In this document: piece by piece, positions 1 to 8,287 of the stretch
Layout of the letters: each line of letters starts with the position of its first letter
How positions within the stretch are numbered: the stretch's first letter is position 1
Assembly (NCBI RefSeq): GCF_004363235.1
Contig: NZ_SNYW01000006.1
Location: 744,001-808,000, forward strand
Source of the DNA: Dongia mobilis
Lineage (GTDB): Bacteria; Pseudomonadota; Alphaproteobacteria; Dongiales; Dongiaceae
Length of the DNA: 64,000 nucleotides
Direction: 5' to 3'
Translations under genes and position numbers: made by a program
Notes under the pieces: generated by a model
Database searches by the model: none
Seen by the model: the letters and a program-made list of their open reading frames with translations, nothing else
Told to the model about the DNA's origin: nothing

Positions 1-210
1 CTGACCGGTGCGCCATTGCTGCCGGTCTTCACGATGCGCGATCCGGCGCTGGGCTTCCGCATCGTCATCGAGGCGCCGATCGAAATCGCGCCCGGCCTGA
101 GCGGAGACCAGCGGGTGGTCGCCGCCGCGGCCGAATTCCTGCGCCGGAGTGAACCCTGGGTGCGCCGCTATCCCGAGCAGTGGCGCGCCTGGAGCAAGTG
201 GCGCGGCTGA
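1..210 (+). CDS. LpxL/HtrB-like lysophospholipid (lipid A) acyltransferase, C-terminal fragment
   Basis: The reading frame is open from the first base, so the gene begins outside the window and only about 69 C-terminal residues are visible. They contain a GAPLLPVF strand-turn segment, a beta-strand-rich part and a terminal Tyr-Pro-Glu-Gln-Trp-x-x-Trp motif. That ending is typical of the lipid A biosynthesis lauroyl/myristoyl acyltransferase family, which transfers acyl chains to lipid A precursors at the inner membrane. The catalytic HX4D motif would lie upstream and cannot be checked. The stop codon is 18 bases before the next likely start, so co-transcription is likely. Confidence 0.6.
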   Translation: MTGAPLLPVFTMRDPALGFRIVIEAPIEIAPGLSGDQRVVAAAAEFLRRSEPWVRRYPEQWRAWSKWRG

Positions 211-228
211 ATGGAAGGGGGCTCTGCC

Positions 229-537
229 ATGGCAGCAAAATGGGCGAGGTCGGTCCTGGCGGCCGCTTTTATCCTGTCTCTGCATCCCGGCATTGCCCAG
301 GCTCAGGCTGAGGACGGCACAACCGGCAACGAGGCCGAGCGGCTGATGGGCGAGGGCCTGCAGAAGATCCTGCAGGCCCTCGATCTGCTCCTGAAAACGG
401 TGCCGCAATATTCGGCGCCCGAAGTGCTGCCCAATGGCGACATCATCATCCGTCGCGTCCATCCCGAGGATGAGGGGGACGAGGAACTGGAAGAGCCGGC
501 AGAACCGGCGCCCACGGAGGACAGTACCGAGACCTGA
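229..537 (+). CDS. Small exported acidic protein, function unknown
   Basis: This is a 102-residue protein if started at ATG 229, which has a GGAAGGGGG ribosome site seven bases upstream; the ATG at 211 in the same frame has no such site. An N-terminal signal peptide (positively charged start, hydrophobic core AAAFILSL, cleavage after AQA-like residues) points to the periplasm. The mature part has an amphipathic helix with the pattern LQKILQALDLLLKTVPQY, a short NGDIIIRR strand and a Glu/Pro-rich acidic tail. The family is not recognised. It follows directly after the acyltransferase gene and converges on the chemoreceptor gene. Confidence 0.65.
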   Translation: MAAKWARSVLAAAFILSLHPGIAQAQAEDGTTGNEAERLMGEGLQKILQALDLLLKTVPQYSAPEVLPNGDIIIRRVHPEDEGDEELEEPAEPAPTEDSTET

Positions 538-553
538 CCCCAGGCGCGCCTGC

Positions 554-2053
554 CTACATTGCCCGAACGGTGGCGAGGAATCGCTCCACCCGTTCTTCCA
601 GATTGCCGGCCTGATCCGCCAGGGTCGAGGCCAGTTGCAGCATTTGGCCGGAGGACCGGCCGGTCGATTCCGCGGCATGGGTGACACCGGTGATATTGCC
701 GGCGACCTCGCGCGTGGCAGCCGATTGCTCCTCGACGGCGCCCGAGATCGAGACACTGATGCCGCTGACGCGCGAGATCACCGCGCCGATCTCGTTGATG
801 CTGCTGGCGGCGGTCTGGCTGGCTTCCTGGATGCTGCGGATCTGCTGGGAAATCTCCTCGGTGGCTCGTGCCGTCTGGGTGGCAAGCGACTTCACCTCTG
901 ATGCCACCACGGCAAAGCCCTTGCCGGCCTCGCCAGCCCTGGCCGCCTCGATCGTCGCATTGAGGGCGAGCAGGTTGGTCTGGCCGGCTATGCCATTGAT
1001 CAGTTCTGTCACCGCGCCGATCCGTTCCGCGGCAGTGACGAGCGCCGATACCATCTGCTCGGAATTCCGCGCCTGATCGACGGCACGCCCGACGATGCTG
1101 CCGGATTCGGCAGTCTGCCGGGCAATCTCGCCCACCGACGCGGAAAGCTGCTCGGTGGCGCTCGCGACCGAGTTGGATTGCTGGTTGGTCAGGTCGGCCG
1201 AGGTGGCGAGGTCCTGCGCCGTCAGTTTGACTTGTTCCGCAGCGCCGGCCAGCGACTGGACCAGCGATTTCACATTGGCCTCGAAATCACTGGCAAGTGC
1301 CGCCGTCTGCGCCTTGCGCGGCGACAGGTCGGTGGCAAACTTCACGACCTTGTAGGGTTGGCCCTTGGCATCGAAGATCGGGTTGTAGGAAGCCTCGATC
1401 CAGACTTCCCTGCCACCCTTGCCAAGGCGGCGGAACTGGCCGGCCTGGAACTTGCCGGCCTGCAACGCCAGCCAAAAGCTCCGATACTCCTCGGACTGGC
1501 GATAGGCCGGGTCGGCGAACATGCCGTGATGCTTGCCCTTGATCTCCTCGAGTTCGTAGCCCATCACATCGAGGAAATTCCGGTTGGCATCAATAATGGT
1601 GCCGTCGAGTTGGAACTGGATCACCGCCTGCGATCGGTTGAGTGCCTCGATCTGCCCCTGCAGATCGGCGGCCTGGTTTTTCTTCTGCGTGATGTCGGTG
1701 GCGTATTTCACGATGCTGGTCACCCGGCCGCGCCGGTCGAGGATCGGGTTGTAGCTTGCCTCGATCCAGATCTGCCGGCCGCCCTTGGCGATGCGCGGGA
1801 ATTCGGCGGCCTGGAATTCGCCGCGGCGCAGGCTCTCCCAGAACTGGCGATAGGCATCACTGTCGCGATGGGCCGGCTCGACGAACATTGCGTGATGGCG
1901 GCCGCGGATTTCCTCCAGGCCATAGCCCATCGCTGCCAGGAAATTGGCGTTGGCGTTGAGAATGGTGCCGTCGGGCATGAATTCGATCATCGCCTGGGAG
2001 CGGTCGAGGGCGTTGAGGATTGCGGCCTGATTGCCACGCCAAAATCGGAACAA
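554..2053 (-). CDS. Soluble methyl-accepting chemotaxis protein with two PAS domains
   Basis: This 499-residue protein has no transmembrane segment or signal peptide, so it is probably a cytoplasmic sensor. Two tandem PAS domains (about residues 5-125 and 127-247) share nearly the same motifs (DGTI-x-xAN-xNFL, MGY-x-[13 protein letters not shown]), suggesting internal duplication; PAS domains of this type often bind haem or flavin. The C-terminal MCP signalling domain (about 270-490) has the conserved hairpin tip [22 protein letters not shown] 2053 is chosen because GGAG lies six bases upstream; a longer frame exists but would run antisense into the amidase gene. It is transcribed divergently from that amidase. 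Signalling to CheA/CheW is inferred; no che genes are nearby. Confidence 0.85.
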   Translation of the reverse strand: MFRFWRGNQAAILNALDRSQAMIEFMPDGTILNANANFLAAMGYGLEEIRGRHHAMFVEPAHRDSDAYRQFWESLRRGEFQAAEFPRIAKGGRQIWIEASYNPILDRRGRVTSIVKYATDITQKKNQAADLQGQIEALNRSQAVIQFQLDGTIIDANRNFLDVMGYELEEIKGKHHGMFADPAYRQSEEYRSFWLALQAGKFQAGQFRRLGKGGREVWIEASYNPIFDAKGQPYKVVKFATDLSPRKAQTAALASDFEANVKSLVQSLAGAAEQVKLTAQDLATSADLTNQQSNSVASATEQLSASVGEIARQTAESGSIVGRAVDQARNSEQMVSALVTAAERIGAVTELINGIAGQTNLLALNATIEAARAGEAGKGFAVVASEVKSLATQTARATEEISQQIRSIQEASQTAASSINEIGAVISRVSGISVSISGAVEEQSAATREVAGNITGVTHAAESTGRSSGQMLQLASTLADQAGNLEERVERFLATVRAM

Positions 2054-2359
2054 TTTTTTCTCCGTTCGCTGGAAGCAGGATGGGTACGGGCGCCGAGCGG
2101 ACCGGATCAGTCGCGAAAACGACTTTCGCAAATAAGATACAATATTGTGATGGTTTTCTTTGATGCATGTGGTCACCGGATGTCTGTCACCGCTCCTGAA
2201 TATTTGTAGATGCAGCCGATCTCGATCGACGTTGGCCGCGCGCCCGTCACCTCGCGCTTGCCGGGTCCGGATAAGTGGGCGGACCGGGCGAGCACGTATC
2301 CGGTTGACCTTGCGAGGCTGATTGGCTCCTCTCCAGCAATATTGATGGAGGGTCGGGAC
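2054..2359. other. Divergent intergenic region between chemoreceptor and amidase genes
   Basis: These 306 bases separate two divergently transcribed genes and should hold both promoters. The part near 2100-2170 is visibly more AT-rich than the surroundings. Both flanking genes have longer in-frame extensions into this region, but those have no ribosome site or family similarity. No RNA gene or clear hairpin was seen. Confidence 0.4.
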
Positions 2360-3592
2360 ATGGGGTTGGGGCGAACAGGGGTTGCTGCGGCGCAGCTCAA
2401 GGAACTGGGGGCATTGGCGGCGGAGGGCGAGGTCGTCCTGGCGCCGACGGGCGGCGGCCCGCTCGATGGTCTCACTTTCGCGATCAAGGACCTGTTCGAC
2501 GTCGCCGGTCGTGTCACGGGCTGCGGCAATCCCGACTGGCGCCGCAGCCATGAACCGGCCGCCGACCATGCCGGCGTCGTCAAGGCGTTGCTGGCGGCCG
2601 GCGCGCAGGCGATCGGTATCACCATCACCGACGAACTGGCCTTCAGCCTCAACGGACAGAACTTCCATTACGGCACGCCGCGCAACCCGGCGGCGCCGGA
2701 GCGCATACCGGGTGGCTCATCGGCGGGATCGGCTTCTGCGGTCGCCGGACATGCCTGCGATTTCGCCCTCGGCACAGATACCGGCGGGTCGGTGCGCATT
2801 CCCGCGGCACTCAATGGCATTTTTGGCATCCGACCCAGCCATGATGCGGTCGATGAGACGGGCTGCATGACGCTGGCCGAGAGCTTCGACACCGTTGGCT
2901 GGTTCGCCCGTGACGCCGGCCTGCTGCGCCGTGTCGGCGACGTGCTGCTGCCACCCGACCGCACCGGCGAGGCTGCCTTTGCGGAGGCCTATGTCGCGCG
3001 CGACGCGTGGCTATTGGCGCGGCCGGAAGTGGTGGCGGCACTGAAACCGGCCTGTGACCGTGTCGTCGCTGCGCTGGGCAGGCGCATCGACGTCACCCTG
3101 GCGGCCGATTGCGGCGGACTCGCCGCCTGGCGCCAGGCGTTCCGCTTCCTGCAGATGCGCGAGATTTGGGCCCGGCACGGCGCTTGGATCGAAGCGACGC
3201 GGCCGCATTTCGGGCCGGAAATTGCCGAGCGCTTTGCCCTGTCGCGGGAGACGGCGGCCAAGCCGATGGGCGGGGAGGCGGAACTGCGCGCCACCGTCAC
3301 GGCGCGACTCGACGACATGCTGGCGGCGGGCGGTATCCTCGTCATGCCGACGGCAGCCGACATCGCGCCGCTGAAATCCATGAGTGCGGCGCAATCAGCC
3401 GCCTTCCGCGACAGCACCTTGAGCCTGACCAGCATCGCCGGCATGGCACGCCTGCCGCAGGTGACGCTACCGGCCGGGCTGGTCGATGGCGCGCCGGTCG
3501 GCCTGTCGCTGGTGGCGCGGCGCGGGCGGGATCGTGCCCTGCTGGATCTTGCCGCGCGGCTGGCGCCGGAGGTCTGCCCTCAGTTGTCGTAG
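2360..3592 (+). CDS. Amidase signature (AS) family hydrolase
   Basis: This is a 410-residue member of the amidase signature family, which hydrolyses amide bonds through a Ser-cisSer-Lys triad. The triad is visible: Lys43 in [10 protein letters not shown], the Ser pair at 120-121 in GGSSAGSAS, and nucleophile Ser144 in [12 protein letters not shown]. The protein is shorter than the 450-500 residues usual for GatA. No gatB or gatC is adjacent, so a stand-alone amidase is more likely than the tRNA amidotransferase subunit. ATG 2360 has GGAGGG seven bases upstream; ATG 2210 is in frame but lacks a site. The substrate cannot be inferred. The last codons lie inside a 17-base tandem duplication shared with the converging apt gene. 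Confidence 0.85.
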   Translation: MGLGRTGVAAAQLKELGALAAEGEVVLAPTGGGPLDGLTFAIKDLFDVAGRVTGCGNPDWRRSHEPAADHAGVVKALLAAGAQAIGITITDELAFSLNGQNFHYGTPRNPAAPERIPGGSSAGSASAVAGHACDFALGTDTGGSVRIPAALNGIFGIRPSHDAVDETGCMTLAESFDTVGWFARDAGLLRRVGDVLLPPDRTGEAAFAEAYVARDAWLLARPEVVAALKPACDRVVAALGRRIDVTLAADCGGLAAWRQAFRFLQMREIWARHGAWIEATRPHFGPEIAERFALSRETAAKPMGGEAELRATVTARLDDMLAAGGILVMPTAADIAPLKSMSAAQSAAFRDSTLSLTSIAGMARLPQVTLPAGLVDGAPVGLSLVARRGRDRALLDLAARLAPEVCPQLS

Positions 3593-3609
3593 GCCCTCAG
3601 TTGTCGTAG
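3576..3609. repeat. 17-bp perfect tandem duplication at the amidase/apt convergent junction
   Basis: GCCCTCAGTTGTCGTAG occurs twice back to back (3576-3592 and 3593-3609). The first copy ends with the amidase stop codon TAG. The second copy contains, on the other strand, the last codons and stop of apt. The two converging genes therefore have separate ends that would overlap if only one copy were present. Confidence 0.95.
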
Positions 3610-4127
3610 GCGAGGAGGGCGTGAACCGGCACTCTGAGCCGTTCGCGCCCCTTGAGGAAGGTGAGCTCGATCAGGCAGCCGATCGCCGCCACCTCGGCGC
3701 CGACCTTTTCCAGCAAGGTAACCGCTGCCGCCATGGTGCCGCCGGTCGCCAGCAGGTCATCGAGCACCACGACGCGCTGGCCGGGTTGCACCGCTTCCGC
3801 CTGGATCTCGATGACATCCTCGCCGTATTCGAGGTCATAGGCATGGCGGATCACCTCGCCCGGCAGCTTGCCGCGCTTGCGGATCATGACGAAGCCTGTG
3901 CCGAGACGGTCTGCCAGCGGTGCCGCCACCAGGAAGCCGCGCGATTCGATACCCACCAGCAGATCGGGCTGGTAGGGAGCAAGCGCCGCCGCCAGCCGGT
4001 CGAGCGCCTCGTGCCAGGCACCGGCATGGGCCAGCAGGGTCGAGATGTCATAAAATAGGATGCCCGGCTTGGGAAAATCCGGTACGTGGCGGATATGCTG
4101 CTTGAGGTCCAGCTTTGCGGGGGCCAT
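3597..4127 (-). CDS. apt: Adenine phosphoribosyltransferase
   Basis: A 176-residue type I phosphoribosyltransferase that makes AMP from adenine and PRPP in purine salvage. The PRPP-binding motif [14 protein letters not shown] is present near residue 125, and the N-terminus has the usual apt pattern ([17 protein letters not shown]). The length matches the family. It converges on the amidase gene with ends only a few bases apart and is divergent from the Lrp-type regulator. Confidence 0.95.
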   Translation of the reverse strand: MAPAKLDLKQHIRHVPDFPKPGILFYDISTLLAHAGAWHEALDRLAAALAPYQPDLLVGIESRGFLVAAPLADRLGTGFVMIRKRGKLPGEVIRHAYDLEYGEDVIEIQAEAVQPGQRVVVLDDLLATGGTMAAAVTLLEKVGAEVAAIGCLIELTFLKGRERLRVPVHALLAYDN

Positions 4128-4212
4128 GGGGTCTCATTTGGGCTGTGACGCGAGGGTAGGATCGAACGGGCTGTATAGGCCATCAAGAGGCAAGGGGAAA
4201 GGGCGGAACGGC

Positions 4213-4716
4213 ATGCGGAAGTCGCAGCGCGTGGACAAGACCGATCTCAAGATCCTGACGGCCCTGCAGGCCGCAGGGCGGATCAGCAATCTCGACCTGG
4301 CCGCCAAGGTGGGCCTCTCGGCCAGCCCCTGCCATGCCCGCCATCGGCAGATGGAGAAGCAGAAGATCATCCGCGGCTACCGGGCCGATATCGACCTCGA
4401 CAAGGTGGCCGACCATGTCGAGATCCTGTCCTTCGTGACGTTGCACAAGCATGGCCGGGCGCAGCAGGGCGCCTTCGAGCAACTGATCGAGGAAACGCCG
4501 GAGGCGATTGCCTGCTACCAGATTTCCGGTAATTTCGATTACATCGTGCATTTCGTCTGCCGCTCGGTCGGCGACTACGTGAAGCTGCACAACGCCCTCA
4601 TCGAGCAGGATCCCAACATCGCCTCGGTGACCACCAACGTGATCATGTCCGAGACCAAGAAGTTCACGGGCTATCCCCTGAAGGAACTGATCGAGCCGGT
4701 GGAATCGGGCAGCTGA
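4213..4716 (+). CDS. Lrp/AsnC family transcriptional regulator
   Basis: This 167-residue protein has the Lrp/AsnC layout: an N-terminal winged helix-turn-helix (about residues 8-65; DKTDLKILTALQAAGRISNL then LAAKVGLSASPCHAR) and a C-terminal RAM ligand-binding domain (about 75-150; YQISGNFDYIVHF). Such regulators bind amino acids and form octamers. ATG 4213 follows a purine-rich GGAAAGGGCGGAA stretch. The gene sits 242 bases upstream of an ornithine/lysine decarboxylase in the same direction, and the gap carries two matching palindromes. Local control of the decarboxylase by its substrate or product is therefore a reasonable inference. Confidence 0.9.
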   Translation: MRKSQRVDKTDLKILTALQAAGRISNLDLAAKVGLSASPCHARHRQMEKQKIIRGYRADIDLDKVADHVEILSFVTLHKHGRAQQGAFEQLIEETPEAIACYQISGNFDYIVHFVCRSVGDYVKLHNALIEQDPNIASVTTNVIMSETKKFTGYPLKELIEPVESGS

Positions 4717-4734
4717 GGGCAAGGGGATCTGGCA

Positions 4735-4782
4735 GCAGGAAATTCTGCTCCTGCCGCCCCCCTGGCTGCGCAGAAATTCTGC
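4735..4782. promoter_or_regulatory. Twin palindromes, candidate Lrp/AsnC operator
   Basis: Two inverted repeats with the same core lie at 4735-4748 (GCAGGAAATTCTGC) and 4770-4782 (GCAGAAATTCTGC, perfect 6+1+6). Their centres are about 34 bases apart. They share AAATTCTGC and lie between the Lrp-type gene and the decarboxylase gene. AT-centred 13-15 bp palindromes in helical register are typical of Lrp/AsnC binding; the assignment is inference from position and symmetry. Confidence 0.5.
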
Positions 4783-4855
4783 AACCGGGCCGATCAAAAA
4801 CCACAAATCCTGGAATTCCGCGCCTATCTTCCGTTTCGCCAAGACAAAGGCAGAT

Positions 4856-4907
4856 CGCCGCGTCGGAAGCACCCTCACGGGTCCTCCCACGCGGCGTTTT
4901 CTTTTTT
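4856..4907 (+). terminator. Intrinsic-terminator-like hairpin in the decarboxylase leader
   Basis: A perfect 8-bp outer stem (CGCCGCGT 4856-4863 with ACGCGGCG 4889-4896) encloses an inner ACCC/GGGT hairpin (4871-4882) and is followed at once by TTTTCTTTTTT (4897-4907). It lies only about 50 bases before the decarboxylase start and about 140 bases after the regulator stop. It could end the regulator transcript or act as an attenuator in the decarboxylase leader, depending on where the promoter is. The candidate operator upstream favours a promoter before it. Confidence 0.65.
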
Positions 4908-4958
4908 CAGCCACTTTGCGGGACCGCGCGGTCCCCGGAACGCCGAAGGTTGCCGCCG

Positions 4959-6257
4959 ATGACCAAGATTGCCGCCGCCAGCGCCAACGCCCCCCGCCAG
5001 CGACGCAGCCGCGCCGATACGACCCAGCCGGTCAACGCTCCGGCCGTCAGCGGCCCGGCCGTGAACAGTCAGGTTCGGGCGCAATTGGCGCCGCAGGCGC
5101 AGGTCGCCAACGATCCGGCGCCGCGACCCGAGGGCGCCCTGCGCTTTCTGTCGGAAGCGCAGCCGGCGACCCCCTGCCTGGTGGTCGACCTCGGCGTCGT
5201 CGCGCGGAAATATGCCGAATTGCAAGCCGCGCTGCCGCGGGCCGAGATCTTCTATGCCGTGAAGGCCAATCCGGCACCCGAGATCCTCGGCCGCCTTGCC
5301 GCTGCCGGTTCCTCCTTCGACACGGCCTCGGCCGGGGAGATTCGGGCCGTCTTTGCCAGCGGCGCCCGGCCGGAACGCGTCTCCTTCGGCAACACCATCA
5401 AGAAGCCGGCCGACATCGCCTGGGCCTATGGCGAGGGCGTGCGGCTGTTCGCCTTCGATGCCATCGAGGAATTGCGCAAGATCGCAGCCCACGCGCCGGG
5501 TGCCGAGGTCTATTGCCGCATCCTGGTCGAGGCGGAAGGGGCCCTCTGGCCGCTGAACCGCAAATTCGGCTGCGTCCCCGACATGGCGGTCGAACTTTTG
5601 ACCGAGGCGCAGGCGCTGGGGCTGAAGCCGGCCGGCGTCTCGTTCCATGTAGGCTCGCAGCAGCAGGACCCGACGCAGTGGAACCGCGCCATTGCCGCCG
5701 CGGGTAGCGTCTTCCGGCGCTGCGCCGATGCCGGCGTCAGGCTCTCGATGATCGATCTCGGCGGCGGTTTCCCGGCCGACTACGCGGCGGGTATCGCCGG
5801 GATCGGCGCCTATGGCGCCGCCATCGCCGCGGCGATGAACGCGCAGTTCGGCGACGCGTGGCCGCGCCTCATCATCGAGCCGGGCCGCTACATGGTGGCC
5901 GATGCCGGCATCATCGAAGCCGAGGTGCTGCTCGTCTCGCGCAAATCCGCAGGTGACGACCGGCGCTGGGTCTATCTCGATATCGGCCGCTTCGGCGGCC
6001 TCGCCGAGACCGAGGGCGAGGCGATCCGCTATCGGGTCGAGGCCCTGGGCACGGTGGCGAAGGCTACCGGCCCGGTCATTCTGGCCGGGCCGACCTGCGA
6101 TTCCGCCGACATCCTCTATGACAAGGCGGATTACCGCCTGCCGCTCGACCTGAAGGCGGGCGACCGGGTTCGCCTCTATTCCACCGGCGCCTATACGACC
6201 ACCTATTCGGCGGTCAACTTCAACGGCTTCGATCCGCTCAGGGCCTATTTCGTCTGA
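4959..6257 (+). CDS. PLP-dependent ornithine/lysine decarboxylase (fold III)
   Basis: A 432-residue fold-type III (alanine racemase-like) decarboxylase that makes putrescine from ornithine and/or cadaverine from lysine. The Schiff-base lysine is Lys102 in FYAVKANP. HVGSQQ near 230, the phosphate-binding GGGFP near 268 and EPGRY near 307 follow, and the catalytic cysteine is Cys380 in GPTCDSADILYD. The first 60 residues are an Ala/Pro/Gln-rich extension not usual for the roughly 375-residue family. ATG 4959 has GAAGG nine bases upstream. Regulation is likely complex, given the twin palindromes and terminator-like hairpin in front. Ornithine versus lysine preference cannot be read from the sequence with certainty. 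Confidence 0.88.
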   Translation: MTKIAAASANAPRQRRSRADTTQPVNAPAVSGPAVNSQVRAQLAPQAQVANDPAPRPEGALRFLSEAQPATPCLVVDLGVVARKYAELQAALPRAEIFYAVKANPAPEILGRLAAAGSSFDTASAGEIRAVFASGARPERVSFGNTIKKPADIAWAYGEGVRLFAFDAIEELRKIAAHAPGAEVYCRILVEAEGALWPLNRKFGCVPDMAVELLTEAQALGLKPAGVSFHVGSQQQDPTQWNRAIAAAGSVFRRCADAGVRLSMIDLGGGFPADYAAGIAGIGAYGAAIAAAMNAQFGDAWPRLIIEPGRYMVADAGIIEAEVLLVSRKSAGDDRRWVYLDIGRFGGLAETEGEAIRYRVEALGTVAKATGPVILAGPTCDSADILYDKADYRLPLDLKAGDRVRLYSTGAYTTTYSAVNFNGFDPLRAYFV

Positions 6258-6293
6258 ACAATTTCCGACCGGCACCGGCTTGCCGGGGCAAAG

Positions 6294-6325
6294 CGGGCTG
6301 CTAGACTGCAGCCCGTTTTGCTTTT
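6294..6325 (+). terminator. Rho-independent terminator after the decarboxylase gene
   Basis: An 8-bp perfect stem CGGGCTGC (6294-6301) / GCAGCCCG (6308-6315) with a six-base loop is followed by TTTTGCTTTTT. It ends only about ten bases before the start codon of the MlaE gene, immediately before that gene's TGAGG ribosome site. Confidence 0.8.
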
Positions 6326-6335
6326 TGAGGTTGCG

Positions 6336-7475
6336 ATGTCCGCCCCTGGGTCAAACGCCGGTTGGGTCAAACTGTCGCTCGATGCCGGCCGTGCCACTTG
6401 GTCCTTCGGCGGGGCATGGACCATCGACCATGCCGCCTCCCTGGCGCGCGATATCGAGGCGGCTGGCGGCGCCTCGGCCCGGGCGGCGCTGTTCGACCTC
6501 ACTCAATTGCAGCAGCTGGACACCTCCGGGGCCTGGCTGATCGCGCGGCTCGGCCACGCGCTGGAGGCGGCGGGAGTCGCGGTCGAGACCCGACCCGGCG
6601 ATCCGGCCCTGGCGGCCCTGCTTACCCGCGTGGCAGAAACCCGCGACGTGCTGCCGACGCCACCCCGCCACCGCAGTCTTGGCGACAAGATCGCTGAGCT
6701 CGGCGCGGCGGTCGAGCATGTGGTCCTGGAATCGCGCGATCTCGTCGCCTTTCTCGGCCATCTCGTCCTGGCGCTCGGCCGGCTCGTGCTGCGGCCCTGG
6801 AAGCTGCGCTGGAACGCGGTCTTCGCGCATCTCGAGCAGACCGGGCTCAACGCTCTGCCGATCGTCGGCCTGATCAACCTGCTGGTGGGCGTCGTGCTGG
6901 CCTTCCAGGGCGCCGACCAGCTGGCGCGGTTCGGCGCGCAGACCTTCACCATCAACATGCTGGGCATCTCGGTCCTGCGCGAGATGGCCGTACTGCTGAC
7001 CGCGATCGTGGTGGCGGGCCGCTCCGGCTCGGCCTTCACCGCGCAGATCGGCACCATGCAGGTCAACGAGGAGGTCGATGCGCTTCGCACCATCGGCCTC
7101 GACCCGATGGATGTGCTGGTGGTGCCGCGCGTGCTGGCCCTGGTGATTGCCCTGCCGCTGCTGACCTTCTTCGCCGACATGATGGGGCTGCTGGGCGGCG
7201 GCCTGATGTGCGTCGTGTTGCTCGACATCAGCTTCCAGCAATATCTCAGCCTGCTCAACCAGGCCATCACGATCAACCATTTCTGGGTCGGCATGTCGAA
7301 GGCGCCGGTCTTTGCCATTCTCATCGCCCTGGTCGGCTGTTTCGAGGGGCTGCGCGTCTCGGGCAGCGCCGAAAGCGTCGGCCGCCTGACCACACGCTCG
7401 GTGGTCGAGGCGATCTTCCTCGTCATCATCGTCGACGCGCTGTTCTCCATCATGTTCTCCTATCTCGACATCTGA
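6336..7475 (+). CDS. mlaE: STAS-MlaE fusion: ABC lipid-transport permease
   Basis: A 379-residue protein with an N-terminal STAS domain (about residues 8-100, with LDTSGAWLIA) fused to an MlaE-type permease (about 135-379). In E. coli the STAS protein MlaB is separate and stabilises the MlaF ATPase; here it is built into the permease. The permease part has the family motifs GRSGSAFTAQIGTMQVNEEVDAL and about five or six hydrophobic segments, and acts in the inner membrane. ATG 6336 follows TGAGG. It begins an operon with the ATPase, MCE protein and lipoprotein genes; a terminator hairpin sits just before its ribosome site. Confidence 0.9.
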   Translation: MSAPGSNAGWVKLSLDAGRATWSFGGAWTIDHAASLARDIEAAGGASARAALFDLTQLQQLDTSGAWLIARLGHALEAAGVAVETRPGDPALAALLTRVAETRDVLPTPPRHRSLGDKIAELGAAVEHVVLESRDLVAFLGHLVLALGRLVLRPWKLRWNAVFAHLEQTGLNALPIVGLINLLVGVVLAFQGADQLARFGAQTFTINMLGISVLREMAVLLTAIVVAGRSGSAFTAQIGTMQVNEEVDALRTIGLDPMDVLVVPRVLALVIALPLLTFFADMMGLLGGGLMCVVLLDISFQQYLSLLNQAITINHFWVGMSKAPVFAILIALVGCFEGLRVSGSAESVGRLTTRSVVEAIFLVIIVDALFSIMFSYLDI

Positions 7476-7476
7476 C

Positions 7477-8241
7477 ATGGCAGACGAATCCGACATCGCC
7501 ATTTCGCTGCGGGGCATCGTCAACCGCTTCGGCCAGCAGGTCGTGCATGACGGCCTCGACCTCGACATCCGCAAGGGTGAGGTGATCGGCATTGTCGGCG
7601 GCTCTGGCACCGGCAAATCGGTGCTGATGCGGACGGTGATCGGTCTCAACCGGCCGGCTGCCGGCAGCATCACCGTGCTGGGCACGCGCATGGACAAGGC
7701 CAGCGATGCCGAAAGGGCGCGGATCGAGGCCAGCTGGGGCGTCCTGTTCCAGAACGGCGCCCTGTTCAGTTCGCTGACCGTCGCCGAGAACGTTCAGGCG
7801 CCGATGCGCGAGCACACCGACCTGCCGGCCGAGCTGATGGGCGAACTTGCTGCCCTCAAGATCCGCCTGGCCGGTCTGCCGGCCGATGCCGGGGCCAAGT
7901 TCCCCTCGCAACTGTCGGGCGGCATGAAGAAGCGCGCCGGCATCGCGCGCGCGCTGGCGCTCGATCCGGAGATTCTCTTCCTCGACGAGCCCACGGCCGG
8001 GCTCGACCCGATCGGCGCCGCCGAGTTCGACGACCTCATCCGCGACCTGCAGCGGAGCCTCGGCCTTACCGTGGTCATGATTACCCACGATCTGGACTCT
8101 CTGGTGGCGATCTGCGACCGTATCGGCGTTCTGATCGACCGCCGCATCCGGGTCGGAACGCTGGCCGAACATCTGCAGGACGAGCATCCGTGGATCAGGC
8201 AGTATTTCCACGGCAAGCGGGCGCGGGCCGCCGGTATCTGA
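7477..8241 (+). CDS. mlaF: ABC transporter ATP-binding protein, MlaF type
   Basis: A 254-residue ATPase with Walker A GGSGTGKS (about residue 38), signature LSGGMKKRAGIARAL, Walker B ILFLDEPTAGLDP and a switch histidine in MITHDLDSL. LSGGMKKR is characteristic of the MlaF/Mkl subgroup that powers phospholipid transport between the membranes. It starts one base after the permease stop codon, indicating translational coupling. Confidence 0.95.
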   Translation: MADESDIAISLRGIVNRFGQQVVHDGLDLDIRKGEVIGIVGGSGTGKSVLMRTVIGLNRPAAGSITVLGTRMDKASDAERARIEASWGVLFQNGALFSSLTVAENVQAPMREHTDLPAELMGELAALKIRLAGLPADAGAKFPSQLSGGMKKRAGIARALALDPEILFLDEPTAGLDPIGAAEFDDLIRDLQRSLGLTVVMITHDLDSLVAICDRIGVLIDRRIRVGTLAEHLQDEHPWIRQYFHGKRARAAGI

Positions 8242-8287
8242 GACGGGACCCAATGGCAAGGCAGCAGCGGATCATGGAAGCGCGGTA

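Noticed and set aside
2054-2668. N-terminal extension of the chemoreceptor reading frame
   Set aside because: It runs antisense through the amidase start region, has no family similarity, and TTG 2053 has a good ribosome site.
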